Source: JAHEKO01 sp965212505
GTDB lineage: Bacteria > Acidobacteriota > Thermoanaerobaculia > Multivoradales > JAHEKO01
Reading direction: 5' to 3'
NCBI GenBank assembly: GCA_965212505.1
Contig: OZ243123.1
Span: forward strand, 372,001-436,000
Length of the DNA: 64,000 nt
In this document: in pieces, positions 46,834 to 55,414 of the stretch
Layout: every line of letters starts with the position of its first letter
How positions within the stretch are numbered: position 1 is the stretch's first letter
Made by a program: the position numbers and the translations under genes
Notes under the pieces: model-generated
The model's input: the letters and a program-made list of their open reading frames with translations, nothing else
The model's database searches: none
What the model was told of the DNA's origin: nothing

Positions 46834-47883
46834 TCAACGACCTCGTTCGCGTGCCCAACGCTCGCGCCAGTAGCGCTTCTGCCACTCGTTGACGTTCCGG
46901 TTGTGCTCCGCGAGTGTGGTCGCGAATACGTGGGAGCCGTCGTTGCGACTCACGAAGTAGATGTAGGGAACGTCGGCCGGAGCGAAGGCTGCGAGTAGGC
47001 TGGCCGCGCCCGGCGAGCAGATCGGCCCCGGCGGTAGGCCGGGGTAGCGGTAGGTGTTGTAGGGCGAGTCGATCTGCAGGTCGGGCTTGCGAATGTTGCC
47101 GTCCCAGCTTCCGGCGAGCTTGAGCGCGAAGATGACGGTCGGATCCGCGTAGAGTGCGATGCCGCGGTCGAGGCGGTTGCGGTAGACGCCGGCGATCGTC
47201 GGCCGTTCCTCGTCGAGGGCGGCCTCCTTCTCGACGATCGAGGCCAGCGTCACGAGCTCCCGCACGTGGGGCGGTTCGGCCGCGAAGCCGGCGGTGATCA
47301 GTGCCGTTTCGAGTCGCTCACGGAACGCTCGCACCAGCACGTCGACGATCTGGCTCTCCGTCGTGCCGCGAGCGAAGGCGTAGGTGTCGGGGAAGAGGTA
47401 CCCCTCGAGGTCTCGAGCCGCGGGGTCGAGGTCGGCGATGCGAGCGGGATCGCCGACCTCTCGCAGAAAGGCGTCGAGCTCTCCGAAGCCGGAGGCTGCG
47501 AGATGTTCGGCGCTCTCGCGCGCGGTCAGCCCTTCGATCAACGTCACGCGGTAGGTGACGACGTCTCCTGCGATCAACTTGTCGAGGACCTGGTCCACGG
47601 TCAGGGGGCCCTCGAAGCGGTACTCGCCCGCTTTGAGCGATGGAGCTCCGAGCCGATGGATGAGATGGAGCCGCGCCAGGCGCGCGTCGTGGATAACACC
47701 GGCTCGCTCGAGCTGCGTCAGGATCGCGGTGCCGCTCGAGCCCTGAGTGACGTCGACGACGACTTCGCTTCCCGCGTATCCCATGAAAGGGCGGGAGAGC
47801 TCGCGGTCCGCCCACCACCAGAGGCCGCCGGCCACGGCGACGGCAATCAGCGCGATCGAGGCGAGGCAGCCGACAACTCTCAT
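46834..47883 (-). CDS. mltG: endolytic peptidoglycan transglycosylase
   Basis: A 349-residue YceG/MltG protein with an N-terminal membrane anchor (about 4-25). The LysM-like region is followed by the catalytic part: LASIVEKEAAL with the essential Glu, then GVYRNRLDRGIALYADPTVIFAL and SPYNTYRYPGLPPGPICSPG, of which YNTYRYPGLPPGPI is the best marker. It cuts nascent glycan strands and sets their length. The ATG overlaps the ruvX stop by 4 bases; the ruvX-mltG pairing is common in bacteria. Confidence 0.95.
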   Translation of the reverse strand: MRVVGCLASIALIAVAVAGGLWWWADRELSRPFMGYAGSEVVVDVTQGSSGTAILTQLERAGVIHDARLARLHLIHRLGAPSLKAGEYRFEGPLTVDQVLDKLIAGDVVTYRVTLIEGLTARESAEHLAASGFGELDAFLREVGDPARIADLDPAARDLEGYLFPDTYAFARGTTESQIVDVLVRAFRERLETALITAGFAAEPPHVRELVTLASIVEKEAALDEERPTIAGVYRNRLDRGIALYADPTVIFALKLAGSWDGNIRKPDLQIDSPYNTYRYPGLPPGPICSPGAASLLAAFAPADVPYIYFVSRNDGSHVFATTLAEHNRNVNEWQKRYWRERWARERGR

Positions 47884-48293
47884 TCCGTCTGATCCAGTGC
47901 GTCCTGCAGTAGGCGGCGCGCGGAGAGCGCGTCGACTCGCTCCGGGTGCTTGCGAGGATCCACTCCCGAGGCACGGAGCTCGGCCTCGGCCTCTCGGCTG
48001 GTGAGCGCCTCATCGATCATCTCGAGCTCGAGACCGCTGGCTCGTTCGAGCTTGCGCGCGAAGCCGGACGCTCTCTCCGCCGCCGGTCCACGACTGCCGT
48101 CGAGATTGCGGGGCTCGCCCACGACCAGGCGCTCGACCTCCTCTCGCCGTGCGATCTCGACGATCTCTCGAACGGCCTGACGATCGTCCGTCCGGACCAA
48201 CGTCGGCAGCGTCACCGCGATCCTTCCGTCCGGGTCCGAAAGCGCCATTCCGATGCGCTTTTCGCCGAAATCTATACCCAGCGCGCGAGCCAT
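47880..48293 (-). CDS. ruvX: RuvX/YqgF-family Holliday-junction resolvase-like nuclease
   Basis: A 137-residue RNase H-fold protein. LGIDFGEKRIGMALSD carries the first catalytic Asp, VVGEPRNLDGS the Glu and ERVDALSARRLLQ the last Asp. The family works in 16S rRNA 5'-end processing and possibly in recombination. The ATG at 48293 matches the family start. It overlaps mltG downstream and is divergent from the thiolase gene. Confidence 0.93.
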   Translation of the reverse strand: MARALGIDFGEKRIGMALSDPDGRIAVTLPTLVRTDDRQAVREIVEIARREEVERLVVGEPRNLDGSRGPAAERASGFARKLERASGLELEMIDEALTSREAEAELRASGVDPRKHPERVDALSARRLLQDALDQTE

Positions 48294-48403
48294 CCCGAGA
48301 GCTACTCTGGACCTCGTGAGAGCCGCTGTCAACCGCCAGCCCTGTGCTACGATCCACCGGACGCCGAACGGCCGATATGTCCCGGTTTTCCGAAGAAAAT
48401 CCT

Positions 48404-49588
48404 ATGCAAGACGTCGTTATTCTCGGCACCGCACGTACGCCGATCGGAGCCTTCCAGGGCGCCTTCGGGAGCCTGGCCGCTCCTCAACTCGGGAGCCGCG
48501 CACTCACCGCCGCTTTCGAGCGGGCTGGCGTCTCGGCAGAGACCATCGAGCAGGTCTACATGGGCTGCGTGCTGAGTGCTGGGGTCGGTCAGGCGCCGGC
48601 CCGACAGGCTGCACTCGGGGCGGGCTGTCCGACCTCGACCGGTGCCGTCACGGTGGGCAAGGTCTGCGGTTCGGCCATGAGGGCGGTGATGACGGCCGCC
48701 AACGACCTGCGCTGTGGGGACTTCCAAGTCGTCGCGGCCGGCGGTATGGAGAGCATGACTCGCGCGCCGCATCTTCTCGCGGCGCGCGGCGGACTGCGGC
48801 TCGGAGACGGCAAGCTTGTCGACTCCATGGTCCACGACGGGCTCTGGGACCCCTACGGCGACGTCCACATGGGAAGCTGCGCAGAGCTCTGCGTGCGCGA
48901 GTACAACTTCAGCCGCGAGGCGCAGGACGAGTTCTCGGTGCGTAGCTACGAACGCGCCCGGGAGGCGACCGAAAGCGGTGCCTTCGCCGGCGAGATCGCC
49001 GCGGTCGAAGTGCCGCAGCGCAAGGGCGACCCGACGATCGTAGACCGGGACGAGGAGCCCTTCCGCGTCGACCTCTCGCGCATTGCCACGCTGCGCCCGG
49101 CGTTCGACAAGAGCGGCTCGGTGACGGCGGGCAACGCCAGCAAGATCAACGACGGCGCGGCGGCGGTCGTGCTGACGACGGCGGACCACGCCGCGAGCGT
49201 CGGGCTGCGGCCCGTGGCTCGCCTGGTTGCACAGGCGACCTTCGCGCAGGAGCCGGAGCGCTTCACGACCGCACCGGTCGGTGCGGTGAGGAGGGCACTC
49301 GATCGCGCTGGTTTGACGGCGGCGGACATCGATCTCTGGGAGGTCAACGAGGCGTTTGCGGTCGTGGCGATGGCGTTCATGAAAGAGCTCGACCTCTCAC
49401 CCGACGTCGTCAACGTCCACGGGGGAGCGGTGGCGCTCGGCCATCCGATCGGCGCTTCGGGAGCACGGATTCTGGTGACGCTGCTGCACGCGATGGAGGC
49501 CAAAGGGGCGCGCCGAGGCTGCGCGGCGATCTGCATCGGCGGGGGAGAGGCGACCGCGGTGATCGTGGAAAGGGGCGACGCGGGTTGA
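48404..49588 (+). CDS. acetyl-CoA C-acetyltransferase (thiolase)
   Basis: A 394-residue thiolase II. The acyl-accepting Cys is in VGKVCGSAMRAV near residue 89, the NEAFA and GGAVALGHPIGASGAR His motifs are intact, and CIGGGEATAVI holds the second Cys. It condenses two acetyl-CoA or splits acetoacetyl-CoA. The ATG at 48404 gives the standard N-terminus QDVVILGTARTPIG; an ATG 27 bases upstream is possible. The stop overlaps the lptD TTG by 4 bases. Confidence 0.94.
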   Translation: MQDVVILGTARTPIGAFQGAFGSLAAPQLGSRALTAAFERAGVSAETIEQVYMGCVLSAGVGQAPARQAALGAGCPTSTGAVTVGKVCGSAMRAVMTAANDLRCGDFQVVAAGGMESMTRAPHLLAARGGLRLGDGKLVDSMVHDGLWDPYGDVHMGSCAELCVREYNFSREAQDEFSVRSYERAREATESGAFAGEIAAVEVPQRKGDPTIVDRDEEPFRVDLSRIATLRPAFDKSGSVTAGNASKINDGAAAVVLTTADHAASVGLRPVARLVAQATFAQEPERFTTAPVGAVRRALDRAGLTAADIDLWEVNEAFAVVAMAFMKELDLSPDVVNVHGGAVALGHPIGASGARILVTLLHAMEAKGARRGCAAICIGGGEATAVIVERGDAG

Positions 49589-51894
49589 GACTGATCGCCC
49601 CAGCGGCGCTATTCTGCCTGCTGGTCGCGGTCGCGCCGCTGGGCGCTCAAGAGGGCGAGGAGGCGCAGCCGCCGGTCAAGCCGACGGCTGAGGAAGAGGC
49701 GATCTTCGGAGCGGAGCTACTCGACGAGGACGACAGCGTCGTCGAGGAGGCCGAGGAGCCCAAAGACGAGTTGGAGCTGCCGGGTCTACCCGGAGTCGGC
49801 CAACGCATCACCTTCGAAATCCCGTTCTCGCAAGGTTCGGGCGGGGGTTCGGCCCGCGGCTCGGCGCGCGATCTGGAGTACCTGCGCGACGACTACGTGG
49901 TCGCCACCGGCGGCGTCGAGATGACGCACGGCGATCTCAAGTTCCAGGGCGATCGAGTGGAGATCGATCTGAGTACCAAGATCGTCACCGCTCGCGGCAA
50001 CGTCATCCTCGATCAGGGCCCCAAGCGAATCACGGCGGAGACGCTGGTCTACGACATGGAGTCGGAGACCGGAAAGTTCACCGAGGCGAAGGCGTTTGTC
50101 GACCCGGACATCTACTTCGACGGCGCCGAGATCGAGAAGATCGGCGAAGACCTCTACACCATGCGGGACGGTGTGGTGACCTCGTGCTCGGGCGACAAGC
50201 CGGCGTGGAGCTTCAAGGCCGGCACGATTCGTATCGACGCCAACGGCTACACGAAGATCCACCACGGCACCATGCGCGCGCGCAATCTGCCGCTGCTCTA
50301 TCTGCCGTACATGATCTACCCGTCGAATCAGGACCGACGGTCGGGTTTCCTCTTCCCGAACATCGGCTACAGCGATCGGCGTGGGTACCTGCTCGGGCTC
50401 GGTTACTTCCAGACTCTGGGCGAGAGCTACGACGCGACCTTCTACGCCGACATCTACGGTGAAGACTTCCTGGGTCTGGGCACCGAGTTCCGCTACCAGC
50501 CGACCGCCGGCACCGGAGGCCGGTTCGAGGGCTACGCCATCGACGACCCCGAGGTCGACGACACCCGCTGGAAGGCGACCCTCACCCATTCCAGCAACGA
50601 CCTGCCGGGCGGCATGCGCGGCGTCGTCCGCGTCATCCAGGTCTCGGATTTCGATTTCTTCCGCGACTTCGAGCGGAACTTCAGTCAGATCGCACAGCGA
50701 CGGCTGAATTCGTCCGCCTACGCGAGCGGCAACTGGGGGTCGCACTCGTTCAACTTCGTGCTCGACGAGCTCGAGACGCTGATCCGCAACGATGTCACTC
50801 AGACGCAACGGCAGCTGCCCGAGATCGAGTACTTCCTGCGCCCGACCAAGATCTTCGGTCTACCGATCTACCTCGACGTCGCCGCCTCGGCGCACTACTT
50901 CTCTGCCGAGCGAACCGATGTCGAGAAGATCAGCTACGGCCGTGTCGACGTGGCGCCCAAGATCACCGTACCACTCAGCTATTGGCCGTGGCTTTCGGTC
51001 AAGGTGAGTGCCGGCGGACGTGCTACCTACTATGAGGACAGCGTCGATCAAGCGAGTGGCAGCCTCTCCGGCGATTCGCTCAGTCGAGTCTTCCCGTTTG
51101 GTGATGTCTCCATCATCGGGCCCTCGTTCTCGCGGATCTTCGACAAGAAGATCGGTTCGTTCGGGAAGTTCAAGCACATTGTCGAGCCGCGCGTGACCTA
51201 CGATTTTGTCGGCGATCCGAACGATCAGGAGTTGGTGCCCATCTTCGACTCGATCGACAACGTCCGGAAGCAGAGCATCGTCACCTACTCGCTGACCAAC
51301 CGCATTCTCGCCAAACCCGCCGACGAGACGTCGGGTCTCGGAGCGCGCGAAATTCTGAGCTTCGAGCTCAGCCGTGCTTTCAGTCTGAACGACGACCAGC
51401 CGTTCGAGAGCTCTCGCGACGGGTCGATGACCAGCCGTCACAGCCGTATCGGGGCCCGACTCCGATTCTCGCCGGCTCTCCGAACGAACTTCGAGGCGCG
51501 AGCCACCTACAGTCCTCTCTTCGGCGAGATCGACACGGCCTCGCTCTCGGGCTCGACCAACTTCAAGAAACACACTCTGGGCCTGACCTGGTTCACCCGC
51601 AAGGATGCGGAGCGCGACGACACGACCTCGCATCAGGGGCGTGTCTTTGCGGGGTTCGAGCTGGTGCCGAACCGACTGCGACTTTCGAGTCAGGTCAACT
51701 ACGATTTTGTCGAGAGCCTGCTGCAGGCACAGCGCCATCAACTCGAGTTCCTGAGTCAGTGCTACTCGCTACTGTTCGAATACCGCGAGCTGGAGAACGC
51801 CTCGTTCGAGGACCGTGAGTTGAGGCTCGCGATCTCATTGAAGAACATCGGTACGTTCCTGGACCTCAACGGCGGCAGCCGCGAGGACTTCTAG
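49585..51894 (+). CDS. lptD: LPS-assembly protein LptD
   Basis: A 769-residue outer-membrane protein. A signal peptide is followed by an acidic linker, an OstA/LptA-like jellyroll (about 95-230, YVVATGGVEMTHGDLKFQGDRVEI) and a large beta-barrel; the last residue is Phe, as the barrel-assembly signal requires. Markers are LPLLYLPYMIYP and SGFLFPNIGYSDRRG. LptD inserts LPS into the outer leaflet with LptE. TTG start at 49585 overlapping the thiolase stop. It is unusual that it shares a unit with a thiolase. Confidence 0.92.
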   Translation: MRLIAPAALFCLLVAVAPLGAQEGEEAQPPVKPTAEEEAIFGAELLDEDDSVVEEAEEPKDELELPGLPGVGQRITFEIPFSQGSGGGSARGSARDLEYLRDDYVVATGGVEMTHGDLKFQGDRVEIDLSTKIVTARGNVILDQGPKRITAETLVYDMESETGKFTEAKAFVDPDIYFDGAEIEKIGEDLYTMRDGVVTSCSGDKPAWSFKAGTIRIDANGYTKIHHGTMRARNLPLLYLPYMIYPSNQDRRSGFLFPNIGYSDRRGYLLGLGYFQTLGESYDATFYADIYGEDFLGLGTEFRYQPTAGTGGRFEGYAIDDPEVDDTRWKATLTHSSNDLPGGMRGVVRVIQVSDFDFFRDFERNFSQIAQRRLNSSAYASGNWGSHSFNFVLDELETLIRNDVTQTQRQLPEIEYFLRPTKIFGLPIYLDVAASAHYFSAERTDVEKISYGRVDVAPKITVPLSYWPWLSVKVSAGGRATYYEDSVDQASGSLSGDSLSRVFPFGDVSIIGPSFSRIFDKKIGSFGKFKHIVEPRVTYDFVGDPNDQELVPIFDSIDNVRKQSIVTYSLTNRILAKPADETSGLGAREILSFELSRAFSLNDDQPFESSRDGSMTSRHSRIGARLRFSPALRTNFEARATYSPLFGEIDTASLSGSTNFKKHTLGLTWFTRKDAERDDTTSHQGRVFAGFELVPNRLRLSSQVNYDFVESLLQAQRHQLEFLSQCYSLLFEYRELENASFEDRELRLAISLKNIGTFLDLNGGSREDF

Positions 51895-51900
51895 ACCACC

Positions 51901-52812
51901 TTGCGAGTTCTGATCACCGGCGCCTCGGGCTTCGTCGGCCGCCGACTGGCGAGCCTGCTGGGCTCCCGAGATCACCTCCTCGCGGGGACCTTCATCGGCG
52001 AGGCGCCCGAGCTCGAGCTCGAGCTCTTCGAGGCCGACCTGGCCGACCGCGAGGCGTTGGCGAACGTCTGCTCGAGCTTCGGCCCCGATCGGGTCATTCA
52101 TCTGGCGGGCTTGAGTCACGTCGGTGCCTCGTTCAGCGACGGAGATCGCTATCACGAGGTCAATGCGATCGGCACGCGGAACGTCGTCGAGGCGGCCAAA
52201 CGGGCGCCGGTGCTGCTGGCGTCGAGCTCCGAGGTCTACGGCACCGTGCCCGAAGACGAGCTGCCGATCCGCGAGGGACGCGCGCCGGCGCCGCAGAGCC
52301 CCTATGCCGAATCGAAGGTCGCCGCGGAGGCCGCAGTTCTCGAGGGCGGCGGCATCGTCGTCCGCTGTTTCAACGTCATCGGACCCGGGCAGGCCACCCA
52401 CTTCGCCCTGCCGACGTTCTCGCGCCAGCTGGCGGAGATCGCTGCGGGGGGACACGAGCCGGTGCTCAAGGTCGGCAATCTCGACGTCTGGCGAGACTTT
52501 GTCCATCTCGACGACGCGGTCGAAGGCTACGCTACGGTGCTGGAGCGCGGCGTAGCCGGCAAGATCTACAACCTCGCGACCGGCCGAGCCCGGCGGGTCG
52601 GTCAGCTCCTGGAACGCTTGATCGAACTCTCCGGGCAGAAGGTCGACGTTCAGGTCGATCCGACGAGAGTTCGCCTCGGAGAGGCGGTCAAGGTGTTGGG
52701 TGACGCGAGCCGACTTCGCGCGCTCGGTTGGGAGCCGCGCCGACAGATCGACGAGGCTCTCCGCGGTCTCCTCGAGTTGGCGAGCCGCGACCTCGCGACG
52801 CAAACGGTCTGA
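51901..52812 (+). CDS. NAD-dependent epimerase/reductase (SDR), GDP-6-deoxy-mannose reductase-like
   Basis: A 303-residue extended SDR. RVLITGASGFVGRRLASLLG is the NAD(P)-binding loop, with ASSSEVYG and the catalytic YAESK near residue 138. The order of motifs fits GDP-4-keto-6-deoxy-mannose reductase (Rmd) or related sugar epimerases. It would supply a nucleotide sugar for surface glycans. TTG start at 51901, six bases after the lptD stop. Substrate not certain. Confidence 0.85.
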   Translation: MRVLITGASGFVGRRLASLLGSRDHLLAGTFIGEAPELELELFEADLADREALANVCSSFGPDRVIHLAGLSHVGASFSDGDRYHEVNAIGTRNVVEAAKRAPVLLASSSEVYGTVPEDELPIREGRAPAPQSPYAESKVAAEAAVLEGGGIVVRCFNVIGPGQATHFALPTFSRQLAEIAAGGHEPVLKVGNLDVWRDFVHLDDAVEGYATVLERGVAGKIYNLATGRARRVGQLLERLIELSGQKVDVQVDPTRVRLGEAVKVLGDASRLRALGWEPRRQIDEALRGLLELASRDLATQTV

Positions 52813-52821
52813 AGATTCGCT

Positions 52822-53328
52822 CTAGGCGCGAACGCCGCGCTTCTTGAGGAAGCGTCGGACGCGCTCCCAGAGGTTTGCTCCCAGCAGGGCGTCCGCGGTC
52901 CGGCCGACGTCTCCGAGCACCGTCGCGAGTTGCTTGGAACCGCTCCAGTGGGAGTCGGTGAACGTTTCGAGATCGGGCCCGAATGCCTCTCCGAGCACCG
53001 CACAGGCGATCACGAGGTCGTCGACATAGCCCACCGGGCCGGCGAAGGCCTCGGGGAAGAGGTCGATCGGCACCAGGAAGTAGACCAGTGCACCGCCGAG
53101 GAGTCGGCGGCTGGAGGACGGTACGTCGCGATCGAGGGTGAGTCGCGCGAGCAGGATGAAGACATCGGGCACCAGCAGGAGCGCGTCGGCGGTGGCGTCG
53201 CCGGTGCGACCCGCGGTCGCCCTGTGAATGCGGCGGCGTAGCCGATCGTAAGCTCCGAGCAGACGGCCGGCGTCGGCCTCGGTCGGTGCCATCCGGTCGC
53301 TGACGACCGATTCCAAACGGCCGCTCAC
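52822..53328 (-). CDS. DUF1232 (YkvA-like) protein
   Basis: A 168-residue protein with a DUF1232 domain: LLGGALVYFLVPIDLFPEAF followed by GYVDDLVIACAVL, a short amphipathic segment conserved in YkvA-type proteins of unknown function. GTG start overlapping the stop of the kynureninase gene, so it is the last gene of the tryptophan-catabolism unit. A role in that pathway is not known. Confidence 0.85.
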   Translation of the reverse strand: MSGRLESVVSDRMAPTEADAGRLLGAYDRLRRRIHRATAGRTGDATADALLLVPDVFILLARLTLDRDVPSSSRRLLGGALVYFLVPIDLFPEAFAGPVGYVDDLVIACAVLGEAFGPDLETFTDSHWSGSKQLATVLGDVGRTADALLGANLWERVRRFLKKRGVRA

Positions 53329-54524
53329 GACAGGTCTCTGGCGACCTCGCCGAGCAGCTCGATCGCTCGATCGAGCTGCGCGTCGCTCAGGTAGGGCGCC
53401 GGCCCCAGGCGGAGGATGTCTCCTCGGAAGTCGGTCATCATGTCGCGCTCCTTCAGTCTCCGGTTGATCTCGCCCGCGTGAGGGGTCTCGAGTGTCAGGA
53501 AGCCGCCGAGTCGTTCGAGCGGCACCTCGCGATCGCGATCGATGACAGCCGGGTCGAGGTTGAGCGCGTCGAATCGTTCTCGGAGCCGGCCCACCTGATG
53601 CTGGCTCACCTCACGGAGGAGCTCCGCGGTCAGGCCCTGCCGTTCGAAGAAGTCGAAGACCGCGGCCGCCCGGTAGTGTGAGGTCGGGTCGTAGGTGGCG
53701 CCCGCGAATCGATCCTGCCCGGCGGTGTAGGCGACCTCTCCGACCGCTTTCCTCGCGGTGAGCTCGCCGAACTCGGCAAACCAGCCGGTGGCCACCGGGC
53801 GGAGTCGGGAATCGGCGGGGAACCGTAAGATTGCGTTCCCCTCGCCGAGCTGGAGATACTTGTAGCCGGCAGAGACCAGGTAGGCGTCGGTCAGACCGCT
53901 CGCACGGAGCGAATACGGCACTACGTTGAGCTGGTGGTAGGCGTCGAGCAGGAGCGGTGCGCCGTGGCGGCGACAGGCCTCGGCCGCCGGCGAAAGGTCA
54001 CCGGCGATCTGGCCGTTCGAGAAGAACACGGTCGAGGTGCAGACGACGGTCGTTCGATCGCTCACCGCGGCGGCCAGCCGTTCACCGACCGAGTCGGTCG
54101 GCGCGGCATCGATGCGGACAACCTCGATTCCCTCCTCTTCGAGACGAGCCAGCTGACGCCGGAGGGAGTAGAACTCCCGATCGGTGGTGACAACCTGGCG
54201 TCGTTCCCGCCAGGGGAGTGCGGAGAGGAAGCGCACCAGTAGATCGTGGGTGCTTTCGGCGAGCGAGTAGAAGCCGTCGGGGTCGTCGAGCAGACGGCGA
54301 TAGCCGGCCCGCACGCGGTCGGCCACCTCGAACGCTCGCCCCCACTTGTCGTCCACCAGTTCGGCGGCGTCGAGCCAGGCTTGTTGCTGGCCCTCGAAGC
54401 CGCAGTCCGGCCAGGCCTGGTGGGAGTGCCCGCTCAAGAGGAGTCGCTCCCCGACACGGAATCGGGTGTAGTGCCGAGCCAGTGGGTTCGGGTCGGCGTA
54501 GAGCTCCTCGGCGCGCTCGATCAC
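53325..54524 (-). CDS. kynU: kynureninase-like PLP enzyme
   Basis: A 399-residue class V aminotransferase-fold enzyme. The PLP lysine is in SAGYKYLQLGEG, with LLLDAYHQLNVVP before it and RFAGATYDPTSHYRAAAVFDFF after it, in the pattern of kynureninase. It would cleave kynurenine to anthranilate and alanine. Assignment relies partly on the adjoining tryptophan dioxygenase gene, whose stop overlaps the GTG at 54524. The frame upstream of that codon is only dioxygenase sequence in another phase. Formamidase is not encoded next to it. Confidence 0.8.
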   Translation of the reverse strand: MIERAEELYADPNPLARHYTRFRVGERLLLSGHSHQAWPDCGFEGQQQAWLDAAELVDDKWGRAFEVADRVRAGYRRLLDDPDGFYSLAESTHDLLVRFLSALPWRERRQVVTTDREFYSLRRQLARLEEEGIEVVRIDAAPTDSVGERLAAAVSDRTTVVCTSTVFFSNGQIAGDLSPAAEACRRHGAPLLLDAYHQLNVVPYSLRASGLTDAYLVSAGYKYLQLGEGNAILRFPADSRLRPVATGWFAEFGELTARKAVGEVAYTAGQDRFAGATYDPTSHYRAAAVFDFFERQGLTAELLREVSQHQVGRLRERFDALNLDPAVIDRDREVPLERLGGFLTLETPHAGEINRRLKERDMMTDFRGDILRLGPAPYLSDAQLDRAIELLGEVARDLS

Positions 54525-55327
54525 AGTTCGGTGCGGATCGCCCAGAGGTCCGGGAAGAGCGGTTGGTGGAGTGTCGAGCGGAGATAGGCGGCTCCGGCGG
54601 AGCCGCCGGTACCCGACTTGGTGCCGATGGTGCGCTCCACCATCTTGACGTGGCGGTAGCGCCACTCCTGGAGCCCCTCGTCGAGGTCGACCAACCGCTC
54701 GCACAACATGCCGAGGATGTGGTCGTCTCGATAGGCGCTCAGCAGAACCTGTTGCACCTCTTCGTTCGACTCGGTCGGTTCGCTCACGTCACGCTCGAGG
54801 AGTGAGGTCGGAACCGCGTAGCCGCGCAACGAGAGGAAGCGTAGGAAAGAGTCCCAGAGGCTCGGCTGGTCGATCAGGAACTGGAGCCGCCGGTGACCTC
54901 GAGAGCCCGGCGGGTGGTACTCGATCTTGCGCCGGTCCTTGAGCCCGAGCATGAACTCGAGCTCGCGGAACTGGGCGGACTGGAAGCCGCTCGCCGACTC
55001 GAGGCGGGTGCGGAACGAGTTGAACGACATCGGCGTCATCGTCTCGAGCACGTCGACCTGCCCGACCAGCGTCTTGAGGATCGTCAGGATTCTCTTGAGC
55101 GTACTCAGGGCGCCGGCGACCTCGTCTCGCTCGAAGGTGCGTTGGACCCGCTCTGCCTCGTGGATAACCTGGCGGAACCAGAGCTCGTAAACCTGATGGA
55201 TGACGATGAAGAGCATCTCATCGTGCTCCGGCCCTTCCGAGAGGGGCTGCTGAAGCTCCAGGAGCTCCTCTACTTTGAGATAGTCGTTGTAGGTGAGCGC
55301 CTTGCTCGTCGATGATTCCGAGGACAT
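54521..55327 (-). CDS. kynA: tryptophan 2,3-dioxygenase
   Basis: A 268-residue haem dioxygenase, typical length. LTYNDYLKVEELLELQ at the N-terminus, HDEMLFIVIHQVYELWF with the active-site His, and RHVKMVERTIGTKSGTGGSAG, marked by the axial His in YRHVKMVERTIG, identify it. It opens the indole ring of tryptophan to N-formylkynurenine. First gene of the operon kynA, kynU, DUF1232. Divergent from the di-haem protein gene. Confidence 0.95.
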   Translation of the reverse strand: MSSESSTSKALTYNDYLKVEELLELQQPLSEGPEHDEMLFIVIHQVYELWFRQVIHEAERVQRTFERDEVAGALSTLKRILTILKTLVGQVDVLETMTPMSFNSFRTRLESASGFQSAQFRELEFMLGLKDRRKIEYHPPGSRGHRRLQFLIDQPSLWDSFLRFLSLRGYAVPTSLLERDVSEPTESNEEVQQVLLSAYRDDHILGMLCERLVDLDEGLQEWRYRHVKMVERTIGTKSGTGGSAGAAYLRSTLHQPLFPDLWAIRTEL

Positions 55328-55414
55328 GGGTCGATGGTAAGGCAGCGCTTGGAGCGGAGCAAGGCGACCGAACGTCGGCGAATGATTTTTCTTCGATAGG
55401 GCACCTACCTAGAT

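Noticed and set aside
53325..54704. Longer kynureninase with 60 extra N-terminal residues
   Set aside because: The added part is Arg/Pro-rich sequence that overlaps the dioxygenase gene in another phase; the GTG at 54524 gives a normal start.
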